64,000 bases of DNA from Propionibacteriaceae bacterium (GTDB lineage Bacteria > Actinomycetota > Actinomycetes > Propionibacteriales > Propionibacteriaceae), in the NCBI GenBank assembly GCA_025965155.1, contig JAOPXN010000017.1:1-64000 (forward strand). The letters are read 5' to 3'. The notes beneath the pieces were generated by a model, which had not been told where the DNA came from, searched no databases, and saw nothing but the letters and a program-made list of their open reading frames with translations. A program made the position numbers and the translations under genes. This document shows positions 37,952 through 48,141 of the stretch, one piece after another; position 1 is the stretch's first letter, and each line of letters starts with the position of its first letter.

Positions 37952-38814
37952 GACAAACTGAGAGCTTCAGCCACCGAGCCGAGGTAATCGATGTGGCCCT
38001 CCACGGAGTCCAGGCCGAGCCCCATCGTGGCCACCGAGACATGGGTACCACCTGCCGCGCGCCAAGCCTCCACCTCAGCCGCGAGCTCGCCCAGCCCGCT
38101 CCGAGTCACCGCCACGTACTCCGCACCGAAGTTCTCCACCGACCTGCCATGGCTACGCACGCGTTCACGGAGCCGGCTCCACGCGTCGACTGCGTCGTCG
38201 ATGCCGGAACTTCCAAAGAAGATGAAACCGTCCGCAAGCCGCGCGGCCCGGTCGAACGCCGCTTCGCCACCCCCAAGCCAGATCGGGATCGGGCGGGCCG
38301 GCTTGGGTACGAGTGCTGCCCGGTGAACTCGGTCAAAGCGGCCCGAGAAGTCGACAACGGGTTCGGTGAACAACCGACGAAGCAGCTCGATCTGTTCCTC
38401 CTGCCGGGCGCCGCGGGTACGGAAGTCCTGACCTAGCGCCTCATACTCGACGTAGTTCCAACCGACCCCCACCCCGAGGCGCAGCCGGCCGCCGGACAGG
38501 AGATCAACATCGGCCGCCTGCCGTGCTACGAGCACCGTCTGTCGCTGCGGAAGAACCAGAATCCCGGTGGCGAACTGGATTCGCTCGGTTACGGCGGCCA
38601 GATAGGCAAACATCACCAGCGGGTCATGGAACGGGTCGAGCTCTGTGTAGGGACCCGACAGCTGAGGCGTTCGGTCCGCATGAACGGCGCCCAGCACGTG
38701 GTCATAGGCCAGCAGATGAGCAAAGCCCAGGTCCTCGAGGGCCAGCCCGAATCGCCGAACAGCGCGTGGATCTCCTGCGAGCTCGATCTGTGGATAGACA
38801 GCACCTATCTGCAC
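37948..38814 (-). CDS. LLM class F420-dependent oxidoreductase
   Basis: GTG start VQIGAVYPQIELAGDP; AYDHVLG, FATGILVLPQRQTVLVARQAADVDLLSGGRLRLGVGVGWN. Confidence 0.92.
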   Translation of the reverse strand: MQIGAVYPQIELAGDPRAVRRFGLALEDLGFAHLLAYDHVLGAVHADRTPQLSGPYTELDPFHDPLVMFAYLAAVTERIQFATGILVLPQRQTVLVARQAADVDLLSGGRLRLGVGVGWNYVEYEALGQDFRTRGARQEEQIELLRRLFTEPVVDFSGRFDRVHRAALVPKPARPIPIWLGGGEAAFDRAARLADGFIFFGSSGIDDAVDAWSRLRERVRSHGRSVENFGAEYVAVTRSGLGELAAEVEAWRAAGGTHVSVATMGLGLDSVEGHIDYLGSVAEALSLS

Positions 38815-38908
38815 GTCACCCAGTCTGTCACGCAGGACCGGTGACCCTGCACCGGGCCGAGGATGGCAGGACCTTACGGGACCCCGGTGTAATGGGTAGA
38901 GTCCCGGC

Positions 38909-39676
38909 ATGATCAAGAGACGCCTCGCCTCGCCACTGCTTCTGCTGGCCGCATCCACCATGCTGGTGGTCGGGGGAGGTGCCGCCGTGCCCGCGGCGGC
39001 CGACCCGCCGGTGACCCAGCAGGCGGTGTTGATCAAGGACAAGTCGCCGTACACGTTCTCCTACTACGAGCACATCGACCACATCGGCCAGGGCGATGAA
39101 GTCTGCTACTACGGTGGCGCGTCCGCGTGCGCGAAGTATCCGCCGAACCGCGGCAAGGTCCGCTATTCGGTGAAGATGTATCGGCTCAAGGAGCGGGAGA
39201 AGCGCTACGACTACTACTTCGTCGACGTCACCTCGAACACCTACAGTCGCAAGGGCGACGGTGACAAGGGACGGATGTCGATCACGATTGATCCGACGTC
39301 CAAGGTCAACATGACGTCGAATGTGTACTCGAAGAAGACTATCAAGGACGACTGCCATACCTACCCGTTGGACCTTGGGGTCTCGATGGGCCCGGTTGGT
39401 GTGGGCACCACAGTCGCCTCCTTCTCCACCTGCGACAAGGCTCAGCTGCACACCACGCGGCTGGGCAGCAACGCGGTCCGTTACGACATCTACAGCCTCA
39501 ACCGGTTCCGTACCTGGTCGGTGCAGAAGTGGGTGCGGGTGCGCAGCGGCGCCAAGCCGAGCTTCAAGGTCACGGTCGCCTGGCGCGCCGACAACTGCAC
39601 GGTGCTGCGGAAGTCCTACAAGGCGTATGCCAACGTGAAGACCAAGAGCAAGGTCATCAGCATCAGCGCCCCGTGA
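38909..39676 (+). CDS. Secreted hypothetical protein
   Basis: 255 aa; signal peptide RRLASPLLLLAASTMLVVGGGAAVPAAA; Tyr/Lys-rich mature region with few Cys. Confidence 0.75.
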   Translation: MIKRRLASPLLLLAASTMLVVGGGAAVPAAADPPVTQQAVLIKDKSPYTFSYYEHIDHIGQGDEVCYYGGASACAKYPPNRGKVRYSVKMYRLKEREKRYDYYFVDVTSNTYSRKGDGDKGRMSITIDPTSKVNMTSNVYSKKTIKDDCHTYPLDLGVSMGPVGVGTTVASFSTCDKAQLHTTRLGSNAVRYDIYSLNRFRTWSVQKWVRVRSGAKPSFKVTVAWRADNCTVLRKSYKAYANVKTKSKVISISAP

Positions 39677-39802
39677 TCGGCCGCGACGGCCCGGAGGTGG
39701 GCCTGCCGTCAGGGCTGTCGAACTCGACCGGCAACGCCTCTTGTCGCCGCTGGTATCGACTTTCGTCGGTGGTGCGCCCGTACCCGGCTTTACGCTGGGG
39801 TC

Positions 39803-41029
39803 ATGTCCCCGTCACCCAGGCTGTGGGTTGAGCTGGTGAGACCGGCATCCCTGCTGGCACCAGGCGAGCTCAGGCCGCCGCGATCGACCGCTCCGTCGAC
39901 CGGTCGTGACAGGGTCGTCGACGCCAGCGGGTGCTTCATCGCCGCCGCGCTCGGGGCGCTCTTCCTGAGCCCGACACTGCGCAGCGGCGCGCCGTTGCCC
40001 GCCGCACAGGTCGTCCTCGACGTTTCCTGTGGGGTGCTGGCCTGTGTCCTGCTGTGGTGGCGGCGGCGTTGGGCGCTTGGTGTTGCGCTCGGTTGTCTAT
40101 TGCTGGGGACGCTTTCGATCTCCGCAACCCCGGCCGGGCTGCTCGCTCTGTGCTCCCTTGCGGTGCATCGCCCGGTCCGGCAGGCGCTGCTCGTTGCAGC
40201 GCTGTGGCTCCCGTCCGTCCTGGTCTTCGCCGTCTACAGTCCGACGACCGACCCCCTGTCGGTGCTGCTGCGCGTCACCCCGCTGGTGCTGGCAGTGACC
40301 GCCTGGGGGATGTTCCTTCGGGCCCGACGGCAGCTTCTCTTCACACTGAGTGAACGCGCGCTGCGGGCGGAGGCCGACCAGCGTCTGCACGAAGAACGGG
40401 CGCGAATGGCAGAACGCACCCGGATCGCCCGCGAGATGCACGATGTGCTGGCCCACCGGATCTCGCTGCTCGCGTTACACGCCGGTGCGCTGGAGGTCCG
40501 GCCCGACCTGCCCCCGGCGACCGTACGCGAGACCGCCGAGCTGCTTCGCTCGACGGCGCGTCAGGCACTTGAGGAGCTGCGGGCCGTGATTGGAGTGCTA
40601 CGAGAACAACCGGGCCAGGCGGCGCCGCCACTCCCGCTGCCGACGCTGACGGACATCGGCCATCTCGTCGAGGAGACGCGGCGGGCCGGCGCGAAGATCG
40701 ACTTCGAGATGCGGGTGGACCACGCGGACGCCGTACCGGGTGCGCTCGGACGGGACGCCTACCGCATCGTGCAGGAAGCGCTCACCAATATCGGCAAGCA
40801 TGCGACCGGTACGGCGACGCGGGTGCAGGTCACCGGTGCGCCAGCCGGTGGGCTCCGCGTCAGCATCCGCAACCGCCAGCCCATCCACGCCCAGCCGGGA
40901 CCGGTGCTGCCGGGGTCAGGCGCCGGACTGCTCGGGCTGCAGGAGCGAGTCGCCCTGGCCGGCGGCACGCTGGTGCACGGCCCGGACGGGTCCGGTGACT
41001 TCGTGGTGGATGCCGAGCTGCAGTGGTGA
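39803..41029 (+). CDS. NarL/DesK-type sensor histidine kinase
   Basis: ERTRIAREMHDVLAHRISLLALHAGALE H-box; YRIVQEALTNIGKHA N-box. Confidence 0.93.
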   Translation: MSPSPRLWVELVRPASLLAPGELRPPRSTAPSTGRDRVVDASGCFIAAALGALFLSPTLRSGAPLPAAQVVLDVSCGVLACVLLWWRRRWALGVALGCLLLGTLSISATPAGLLALCSLAVHRPVRQALLVAALWLPSVLVFAVYSPTTDPLSVLLRVTPLVLAVTAWGMFLRARRQLLFTLSERALRAEADQRLHEERARMAERTRIAREMHDVLAHRISLLALHAGALEVRPDLPPATVRETAELLRSTARQALEELRAVIGVLREQPGQAAPPLPLPTLTDIGHLVEETRRAGAKIDFEMRVDHADAVPGALGRDAYRIVQEALTNIGKHATGTATRVQVTGAPAGGLRVSIRNRQPIHAQPGPVLPGSGAGLLGLQERVALAGGTLVHGPDGSGDFVVDAELQW

Positions 41030-41679
41030 CGGTGAAGGTGCTGCTCGTCGACGACGACGCGCTGGTGCGCGCCGGACTCCGGATCATCCTGTCGTCTGCA
41101 GAGGATCTGGAGGTCGTGGGTGAAGCGGACGATGGCCTGCGCGCGCTTGCCGCGGTGCGCGAGCATCGACCCGACGTCGTTCTGATGGATATCCGGATGG
41201 CGCAGATGGACGGCATCACCGCGACGACTGCCTTGCGCCGTCTCGACGCGCCGCCGCAGGTGATCGTGCTGACCACGTTCCAGGCGGACGAGCAGGTGAT
41301 GGGTGCGCTCCGCGCGGGCGCGAGTGGATTCCTGGTCAAGGACACGCCCCCGGCCGAGATCATCAACGCCGTGCGCCTGGTCGCCGCAGGCGATGCCATC
41401 ATCTCGCCGTCCGTCACTCGTACGCTGCTCTCCCACTTCGGCGATGCCCAGGCAGCCGAACGCCGCCGAGCCGCCGGACAGCGGCTCGCCGAGCTCACCG
41501 ATCGCGAGCGTGAGGTCGCCGCCGCGATTGGGTCCGGCGCCTCGAATGCGGAGGTGGCCGCCTCCCTCTTCATGAGCGAGGCGACGGTCAAGGCACACGT
41601 GTCGCGCCTGTTCACCAAGCTCGACGTCGCCAGCCGGGTGCAGATCGCCATCCTGGTGCACGACGCCGACCCGTCCTAA
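41023..41679 (+). CDS. LuxR-type response regulator
   Basis: VLLVDDDALVRAGLR, DVVLMDIRMAQMDG, LTDREREVAAAIGSGASNAEVAASLFMSEATVKAHVSRLF. Confidence 0.95.
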   Translation: MVTVKVLLVDDDALVRAGLRIILSSAEDLEVVGEADDGLRALAAVREHRPDVVLMDIRMAQMDGITATTALRRLDAPPQVIVLTTFQADEQVMGALRAGASGFLVKDTPPAEIINAVRLVAAGDAIISPSVTRTLLSHFGDAQAAERRRAAGQRLAELTDREREVAAAIGSGASNAEVAASLFMSEATVKAHVSRLFTKLDVASRVQIAILVHDADPS

Positions 41680-41951
41680 CGGCTGTTGCGCACGGTTGAC
41701 GCAGTCCTAACAGCAGCAGCGTGAAATCAGTGGACTGCGTAGAAATGGGTCAAGAGCTGACGCCCATTCTTTCTGTTAGTCCGCGTGGGAAAACACGGAC
41801 CAATGGACCGCCGTCGACGTCAATCTTTCCCTTCGAATAAATGAGTTGACCGCGTTGTAGCGCAGGTAAGAGCCTGAGAACTGCCATCTCGCCGCGGGAT
41901 CGGTGCGCGAATCTGTTGCCCACAGATGATGCGCTTTCCAAAGGGGGTCTT

Positions 41952-42554
41952 ATGACGGGTTATCGGTTATCAGGTCGCATGGCATCTCGGTTGATCATGA
42001 CCACGCTGGTTGTGGTGATGGTAAGTGTCGCCGCCATGACGCAGGCGCACGCGGGGGTGAAGATCGCCGAGCTCAGGCCCGGCACGACGCAGAAGGCCAT
42101 TCCCAAGGAGAGGGCCAGCGAGATACCGACGCGCAGTTCAAAGGGAACTCCCGGCTCACTGCGCAACCTCTGCTCTGGCCATGCGGTCGAGTACGGCGAC
42201 TGGATCAACACCGATGCGAACACGCCCGGCATAGCGCAGATCTGGCTGCGCGACTGCCAGCGTGTGACTAAGTGCAGCGGTGACGTGTGCACGACGGTGT
42301 ACGACGCGGGCTGGGCGATGCGTGTGTTCGGCAGCTGCTCGCCAAGCAACTGTGACTGGGGCTGGAGTGCAGGCGAGTTTCGACTGTCGTCCGGCCATAT
42401 CTACGGTTACTACGACCAGGGATTCGCCAAACGTTACGTGTACGCCATGATGTCGAAGTATCGGCCCGGTCAGCTGTGGGTCTACTGGCGGACGGATTTC
42501 GTCGATCCAAACCGCGCGGACTACGAACGGCAAGAGTGGTTCCGACGGGCTTGA
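41952..42554 (+). CDS. Secreted Cys-containing hypothetical protein
   Basis: Signal-like RLIMTTLVVVMVSVAAMTQAHA; mature region with several Cys (LCSGHAVEYGD, RDCQRVTKCSGDVCT, GSCSPSNCDWGWS). Confidence 0.7.
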   Translation: MTGYRLSGRMASRLIMTTLVVVMVSVAAMTQAHAGVKIAELRPGTTQKAIPKERASEIPTRSSKGTPGSLRNLCSGHAVEYGDWINTDANTPGIAQIWLRDCQRVTKCSGDVCTTVYDAGWAMRVFGSCSPSNCDWGWSAGEFRLSSGHIYGYYDQGFAKRYVYAMMSKYRPGQLWVYWRTDFVDPNRADYERQEWFRRA

Positions 42555-42675
42555 TCGACAGTACAAACCGTGTACCGCGGGTCAGGGTCTCGGCTGCTCA
42601 TGGTCGACGCTCTTTCCCGCGGTCCTGCCGGACGGCATCTGGCAGCGCCGCCTGATCCGCCGCGTCACTACCTCA

Positions 42676-42693
42676 ATCACCACATGTGGTGAT
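42676..42693. promoter_or_regulatory. 18-bp perfect palindrome, candidate operator
   Basis: atcaccacatgtggtgat equals its own reverse complement; 65 bp upstream of DUF4389 gene. Confidence 0.6.
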
Positions 42694-42758
42694 GCCTCCT
42701 CACCATGTCTGCTCCTACGTTTCGATCAAGCCCACCACGAGCGACAGGAACAGACGAC

Positions 42759-43499
42759 ATGACATCGACAACTTCGCCAGACAGCTATCCGGTCCGGCTG
42801 ACCGGCGAGCTGGATCTGGACCTCTCACGCTGGCTGTGGCTGCTGAAGATGTTCCTGGCCATCCCGCATTACGTCGTGTTGGCGTTTCTGTGGGTCGCGT
42901 TCCTGGTCGCCACGGTGGTCGCCGGCTTCGCCATCGTCTTCACCGGCCGTTATCCGCGCTCACTGTTCGACTTCAACGTCGGCGTACTTCGCTGGAACTG
43001 GCGGGTCGGGTTCTATGCCTACGCCGCCCTGGACACCGACCGCTACCCGCCGTTCACCTTGGCCCGGACCGACTATCCGGCTGACTTCGACGTCGCCTAT
43101 CCCGAGCACCTCTCCCGCGGTCTAGTCCTGATCAAATCGTGGCTGCTGGCCATCCCGCACCTGCTCGTCGTCGTCATCATCGCCGCCGATCTGCTGTCGT
43201 ACCCCTGGGCTACCAGCAGCGACGCCACCGCGGGCTTCCACCCGATCGGCGGCTACTCGCTGCTCAACCTGCTGGTCGTCCTCGCCGGCTTCTTCCTGTT
43301 GGTCACCCGGCAGTACCCTCGCGGCCTCTTCGACCTGCTGCTGGGCATCAACCGCTGGCTCTACCGCGTGCTCACCTACGTCGCGTTTCTGCGCGACGAG
43401 TACCCGCCGTTCCGTCTCGATCAGGGGCAAGGCGAGCCCGAGGACCTGGAAGTCGAACAGCCCACCACCGGACCAGCATTTGTCAGCACTCCGGCCTAG
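42759..43499 (+). CDS. DUF4389 domain-containing membrane protein
   Basis: Two repeats of RWLWLLKMFLAIPHYVVLAFLW / SWLLAIPHLLVVVII and TGRYPRSLFDFNVGVLRWNWRV / TRQYPRGLFDLLLGINRWLYRV. Confidence 0.9.
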   Translation: MTSTTSPDSYPVRLTGELDLDLSRWLWLLKMFLAIPHYVVLAFLWVAFLVATVVAGFAIVFTGRYPRSLFDFNVGVLRWNWRVGFYAYAALDTDRYPPFTLARTDYPADFDVAYPEHLSRGLVLIKSWLLAIPHLLVVVIIAADLLSYPWATSSDATAGFHPIGGYSLLNLLVVLAGFFLLVTRQYPRGLFDLLLGINRWLYRVLTYVAFLRDEYPPFRLDQGQGEPEDLEVEQPTTGPAFVSTPA

Positions 43500-43605
43500 G
43501 CCCGACCCAACTTGCAATGATTGCGTGCTGCCTTGCGGATAGATCCAGCCCTCCGGAAACGGCAGCCGTGAGGAGGTGATACCGCTTCCGGTTCTGGAAT
43601 ATTTT

Positions 43606-44172
43606 CTAGGCGTACGGGAGGTAATAGCGTCCGCTTCCACCGAAGTCGTGGTGACCACGGCTGGGGCAGTAGCCCCTTCCGAGTCCGGAGTAGCACAAGC
43701 AGTAGCACTTGTTGCACCAGCGCCAACCGGGCTGTTCGTGATCGTCGTAGTAGTTGCCGGACTCGATAGAGTAATCACCGCTGCCGTCGCTGCTGTGGCG
43801 GTCACTGGCCGGACAGCGACCGCGGTTGTTACCGTCGCCGCCGTACCACATCGACTGACATCTGTAGCACCAGCGCCATTTGGACTGTCCCGGGTAGTAG
43901 TCATAGTGGGGCGTGTAGTTCCCGCTACCTCCCCAGTTGTGACCTCCGCCAACGACGCACCATCCGCTGGTGTAGTTGTCCCCGTAGAAAAGACACTGAC
44001 ACTGGTTGCACCAGCGCCATCCGTACTGTTGCGCGGCCGTCGCTGGCAATGCCGTGACGACCCCGAGGGCCACACCCCCGGCGATTCCGGCAGCTCCGGC
44101 CAGAACCGTCCTGCGCGACACAAACGTTGCTACCGTGGCCGATTCCGCCGATTCGGTAGCTTTGCGCTCCAT
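43606..44172 (-). CDS. Tat-exported triple-repeat Cys-rich secreted protein
   Basis: SRRTVLAGAAGIAGGVALGVV Tat signal; three repeats of (G/K)WRWCxxCxxxxY...C...H...GSGxY. Confidence 0.85.
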   Translation of the reverse strand: MERKATESAESATVATFVSRRTVLAGAAGIAGGVALGVVTALPATAAQQYGWRWCNQCQCLFYGDNYTSGWCVVGGGHNWGGSGNYTPHYDYYPGQSKWRWCYRCQSMWYGGDGNNRGRCPASDRHSSDGSGDYSIESGNYYDDHEQPGWRWCNKCYCLCYSGLGRGYCPSRGHHDFGGSGRYYLPYA

Positions 44173-44400
44173 GGCTTTCCTCTCCCTACCGTTTTTGACG
44201 CGCGGGAAACCTGGGGCGCGCTGTGATCACCCGATACGGCCGCCGGCGTCAGTTGACTGATAGAGACCACAATCCTCTGTCTAGCGACATATACAAGGCG
44301 TGCACGATTAACCGGTTTTGCTGATGAAATTGGGACAACTGCTCAGGTCGCGAAGTCGGTCCCGAAAGTCGGGTTGCGGCTAGAAAAGGCAGGCGTGGGG

Positions 44401-45867
44401 CTAGAAAATGTAGGACTGGACGTCGAAGGTCTGTCCGAGCGAGTTAATCGGTGTGACTGTAACGGTTCGGCCGCTCACCCGGACCAGCAGGTAATGGGTC
44501 ACGTGGGCCCTCGACGCCGGGGCCGAAGCTGCGCCGCACCTACTGCCGCCGACATTGGTGCTCGCCCAGCCGATGCCGTACGCGTCGATACTGCTGCAGG
44601 TTGGTCCGATACCCTGCGAATTGGCACCGCCGGCGCCGGAGACATACGTCACCAGTCCCTGTGCGCTCCTCCGGTTGCGCTGGTAGATGTGGGCATGACC
44701 GCTGAAAGCGATATCGACACCGTTCCGCGCCAGAAGCCCCTCGAGACTGCCGGCGCCCTGGAGCTGGGTGTCGGACCGCTCCGCCGGCTGGTCGGAGTAC
44801 ATCGGAAAGTGGAAGAACGCCATCTTCACTGCCGTACTGGCATGTGCCTGCAGGTCAGCCCGCAGCCACTCGTACTCGGCCTTCCCAGGCGCCCAATGGC
44901 TGTCGTAGTCGTTCTGGTAGAGCGCCGTCGACCGGTTGAGGCCCGACAGGGCGCCGAGGTTACTGTCGGCCCAGGCTGTCGTCAGCATGTAGTACCGCGC
45001 GTTGCCGGCGCTGAACGCGTACCAGCCGCTCTGCTGGTTCTGCGAGGCCGTGCTGTTGACGCAGCAGTACGTCGTCATCCCGTACGTCCCCGAGGAAGTG
45101 GAAACAGCTTTCGACTGCGGGAAGTTGACCAATAGCGAGTTATTGGAGGCGCCATGGTTCCCGGGGATGACGAACATGGGAATCTTGGTTCCTGCAGTCT
45201 TCCAGAAGGAAGGCCCGAAGACGGCGCTGGTGTTGGCGCCTTTCTGCACCAGATCACCGAAGTTTTTCTGATCATTATTGGGATGGCCGAAGTCGCCAAC
45301 CTGAACCGCGAATCGGGCCCCGCTACCTGCGATGCGGCTCATCAGTGCCGCCTGCGCCGAATTGTTGCCGGCACTGTCGACCTCTCCGGTGTCTCCCAGC
45401 ACCGCAAAGGAGTACGACTGCGAAGATCCCACCGGGACCTGAGGCCTGGCGCGCGGTGTCGGGTCGGTGCCGACGAGATTGATATTGGTCGGACCCAGAT
45501 AGACCCGGTAGCAGAACTCGGCCGCAGTACCGACCGAGATGGATGCCCTCCACTGATACTGCAGAACTCCGTTGACCACGATGCTGGTCCGGGTGGCCGG
45601 CACTGTGGTCCCCGGAGTGCATGATCCGGTCGTGCTCACCCGGCCCCACCTGACCGATCCGGTTGTGGCCGACCGGTTGGTGGCCCAGTTGACGGTCACA
45701 TTCGTGCCGACGGCGTCAGTGAGGTACGGGTAGCGTTTTAGTGCGCTGGAGACGGCTCCGGACGCGGTCGGGGAGGAAAGGGCCGGTAGCAGGAGAACCG
45801 CAAAAGTCATCACCATCAGGGAGAACCACTGCCGTCTAGTTCTCTTGGCGACGACAGCTGTGAACAT
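44401..45867 (-). CDS. Secreted metallophosphoesterase/purple acid phosphatase-like protein
   Basis: VLGDTGEVDS, QVGDFG, VIPGNHG, FFHFPMYS, FSGHAHIYQR metallophosphatase motifs; N-terminal FN3-like region. Confidence 0.9.
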   Translation of the reverse strand: MFTAVVAKRTRRQWFSLMVMTFAVLLLPALSSPTASGAVSSALKRYPYLTDAVGTNVTVNWATNRSATTGSVRWGRVSTTGSCTPGTTVPATRTSIVVNGVLQYQWRASISVGTAAEFCYRVYLGPTNINLVGTDPTPRARPQVPVGSSQSYSFAVLGDTGEVDSAGNNSAQAALMSRIAGSGARFAVQVGDFGHPNNDQKNFGDLVQKGANTSAVFGPSFWKTAGTKIPMFVIPGNHGASNNSLLVNFPQSKAVSTSSGTYGMTTYCCVNSTASQNQQSGWYAFSAGNARYYMLTTAWADSNLGALSGLNRSTALYQNDYDSHWAPGKAEYEWLRADLQAHASTAVKMAFFHFPMYSDQPAERSDTQLQGAGSLEGLLARNGVDIAFSGHAHIYQRNRRSAQGLVTYVSGAGGANSQGIGPTCSSIDAYGIGWASTNVGGSRCGAASAPASRAHVTHYLLVRVSGRTVTVTPINSLGQTFDVQSYIF

Positions 45868-46133
45868 GTCTACCTCCCAGACCTGCATCCCCCGATGCGC
45901 AGGGGCCTGACCATACCTGGGACGCGGGCAGCGGGCCAGGGTAGATCAGCGGCCGTGGACGCTGATGAGAAGGCCATACCACGCCGGTGACCGAGTCCCG
46001 CGCTCAGCATGCCCGAGATCCGCGGGTCGGTACGGAGTGTGCGGTACCGCAGACCTTCGTGGCGCGACCTCCCGGGAGCCGAGGAGCGCCCGGGCCGGGC
46101 CACGAGATCACGGTGGGGGGACGCCGGTCGAGG

Positions 46134-46460
46134 TCAGCGCCGCTTCTTGCCAGGCATGGAGGGCAGCGAGTCGCTGCCCGGCGTCCATTGCAGGATGCTG
46201 GCTCGTTCCATGAAGTCGTCGGAGCTGATGTCCCCGCGGGCGAACCGTTCGGCGAGGATTCGCCTTGCATCGTCTTCGGGTGATCGGGCACCGCCGAGCT
46301 TCGGCAGGGTCAGCTTGCCCTGGCGCCACAGGTAGAAACCGGTCAGCGCCGCCAGCAGCAGGACAAGGAGGAAAGCGCCGAGGAACGGCAGCATGAAGAG
46401 CGAGCCGTCTTCCCAGCCGCCGGGGCCGCGTCCTCCATGGAGCGGAACGTTCGGGTTCAT
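46134..46460 (-). CDS. SHOCT domain-containing membrane protein
   Basis: TM followed by ARRILAERFARGDISSDDFMERASIL. Confidence 0.88.
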   Translation of the reverse strand: MNPNVPLHGGRGPGGWEDGSLFMLPFLGAFLLVLLLAALTGFYLWRQGKLTLPKLGGARSPEDDARRILAERFARGDISSDDFMERASILQWTPGSDSLPSMPGKKRR

Positions 46461-46607
46461 CGGGTCCTTTCAGTCGTGCAGCGGATTCAGCAGGTTCATC
46501 ACCGGCGGTCGCCGGGATCGGATAGACATCATCGAATCCGCGGCTGTCCGCTGGTTCTGAGTTACCTGTGCAGAAGTTGTGAACCTGCTGAGGTCATGGA
46601 GCCGCCG

Positions 46608-46669
46608 GCCGCAGGCTGGGGAGTCAACTCGCCGCAGGCTGGGAGTCAACTCGCCGCTGGCGGGGAGTC
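46608..46669. repeat. Imperfect tandem repeat, about 22-23 bp x 2.7
   Basis: gccgcaggctggggagtcaactc | gccgcaggctgggagtcaactc | gccgctggcggggagtc. Confidence 0.85.
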
Positions 46670-46728
46670 CGAGGGCCGGCCGAGACCCGGCGATAGACTG
46701 CTTCTCCCCGACTTGACTGGTGGTTCAG

Positions 46729-48141
46729 ATGCCCGGAAGTGTCTCGCCTCCCACCGCGCCGCGGCTCACCGCACCGCTGGCTCCGATGCCGCCAGGAAAC
46801 CTGGTGTGGGGGCATCTGGTGCAGCGTGCCCGTCGGCCGCTCGGACTGTGCGTGGACAGCCAGGCCAGCCACGGCGACGTCGTCCGGTACCGGATGGGCT
46901 CCACCTACGTGAACCAGGTGACGCATCCGGACGGCATGCAGCATGTGCTGGTGGACGCCCGGTCCCGATACGTCAAGGGCACTGTCTTCGACAAGACCCG
47001 ACCGATGCTCGGCAACGGGCTACTCAACTCCGAGGGAGAGGAGTGGAAACACCAGCGGCGCAGGCTCCAGCCTGCGTTCGGGCACCGCCAGCTCGACACT
47101 TTGGCGGAGACGATGACTGCGGCCATCGACGGCGTGCTGAAGGAGTGGAAGTCCGTTGCCGACTCCGGCGAGCCGCTTCAGCTGTTCCCGGCTCTGGAGC
47201 ACCTCACCCTCACCGTGGTGCTTCGGTCGCTGCTGGGCGGGGACCTGGACCGGAACGCGGCCGACATCGGCGACGCATTCAGCGTCGCGTTCGACGTGAC
47301 CAACCGCCGGATCCGGTCGGTGGCGCCGTACTGGCCGCGGATGTACGACCTGCCGACGCCGGCCAACCGCTCCTTCCACCGGGCACAGGGCACGCTGGAT
47401 GGGCTGGTCGCGGAGGTGGTGGCCCGTCGACGCGGGGCCGGCTCCGATTCCCAGCCCGACGACCTGCTCGGATTGATGATCAGCGCGGCCGGCGCTGACG
47501 TGGACGGCGGCAACAGCCAAGAGCTGCACGACCAGGTGATGACCATGGTGTCCGCCGGGCACGAGACCACCGCGACCGCGCTGACCTGGCTGTTCTATCT
47601 GCTCGACCGGCACCCCGACGTCAACGAGGAGGTATTTGTCGAGGTGGAGGAGGTGCTCGGGGACCGGATGCCAACAGCAGCGGATCTGCCGAAGCTCGGT
47701 TACCTCCGTCGGGTGGTTCAAGAGACGCTGCGGCTCTATCCGTCGGTGTGGGCGCTGCCCAGGCTGGCGGTCGAGGATGACGAGATCGGTGGCTACCGGA
47801 TCCCGCGTGGCGACATAGTCCTGCTGGTTCCCTATGTCACCCACCGGCACCCCGACTTCTGGTCAAACCCCGACGAGTTCGACCCCGACCGGTTCCTGCC
47901 CGCGGCCCGGCAGGACGCTCACCTGTGGTCCTACATCCCCTTCGGCAGCGGCCCGCGCCGATGCATCGGCGACAACTTCGCGATGATGGAGGCGCAGCTG
48001 ATACTGGCCATGGTGACGCAGCGGTTCCGGCTCCGGGGGCTCTCCGATGAGCCGGTGGAGGCGGACGCGTCCGTCACGCTGCGGCCTCGCGGACCCGTGC
48101 CGATGCAGATCGAGCCGCTCGGCGCCCCACACCTGGGCTAA
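46729..48141 (+). CDS. Cytochrome P450
   Basis: AGHETTATALTWLFYLL I-helix, ETLRLYPSVW ExxR, FGSGPRRCIGDNFAMMEA heme-binding loop. Confidence 0.95.
   Translation: MPGSVSPPTAPRLTAPLAPMPPGNLVWGHLVQRARRPLGLCVDSQASHGDVVRYRMGSTYVNQVTHPDGMQHVLVDARSRYVKGTVFDKTRPMLGNGLLNSEGEEWKHQRRRLQPAFGHRQLDTLAETMTAAIDGVLKEWKSVADSGEPLQLFPALEHLTLTVVLRSLLGGDLDRNAADIGDAFSVAFDVTNRRIRSVAPYWPRMYDLPTPANRSFHRAQGTLDGLVAEVVARRRGAGSDSQPDDLLGLMISAAGADVDGGNSQELHDQVMTMVSAGHETTATALTWLFYLLDRHPDVNEEVFVEVEEVLGDRMPTAADLPKLGYLRRVVQETLRLYPSVWALPRLAVEDDEIGGYRIPRGDIVLLVPYVTHRHPDFWSNPDEFDPDRFLPAARQDAHLWSYIPFGSGPRRCIGDNFAMMEAQLILAMVTQRFRLRGLSDEPVEADASVTLRPRGPVPMQIEPLGAPHLG

Noticed and set aside
43576-44226. 216-aa + strand Val/Ala-rich ORF
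   Set aside because: Antisense to the Tat-exported WRWC-repeat protein, which has a clear signal and repeat architecture.
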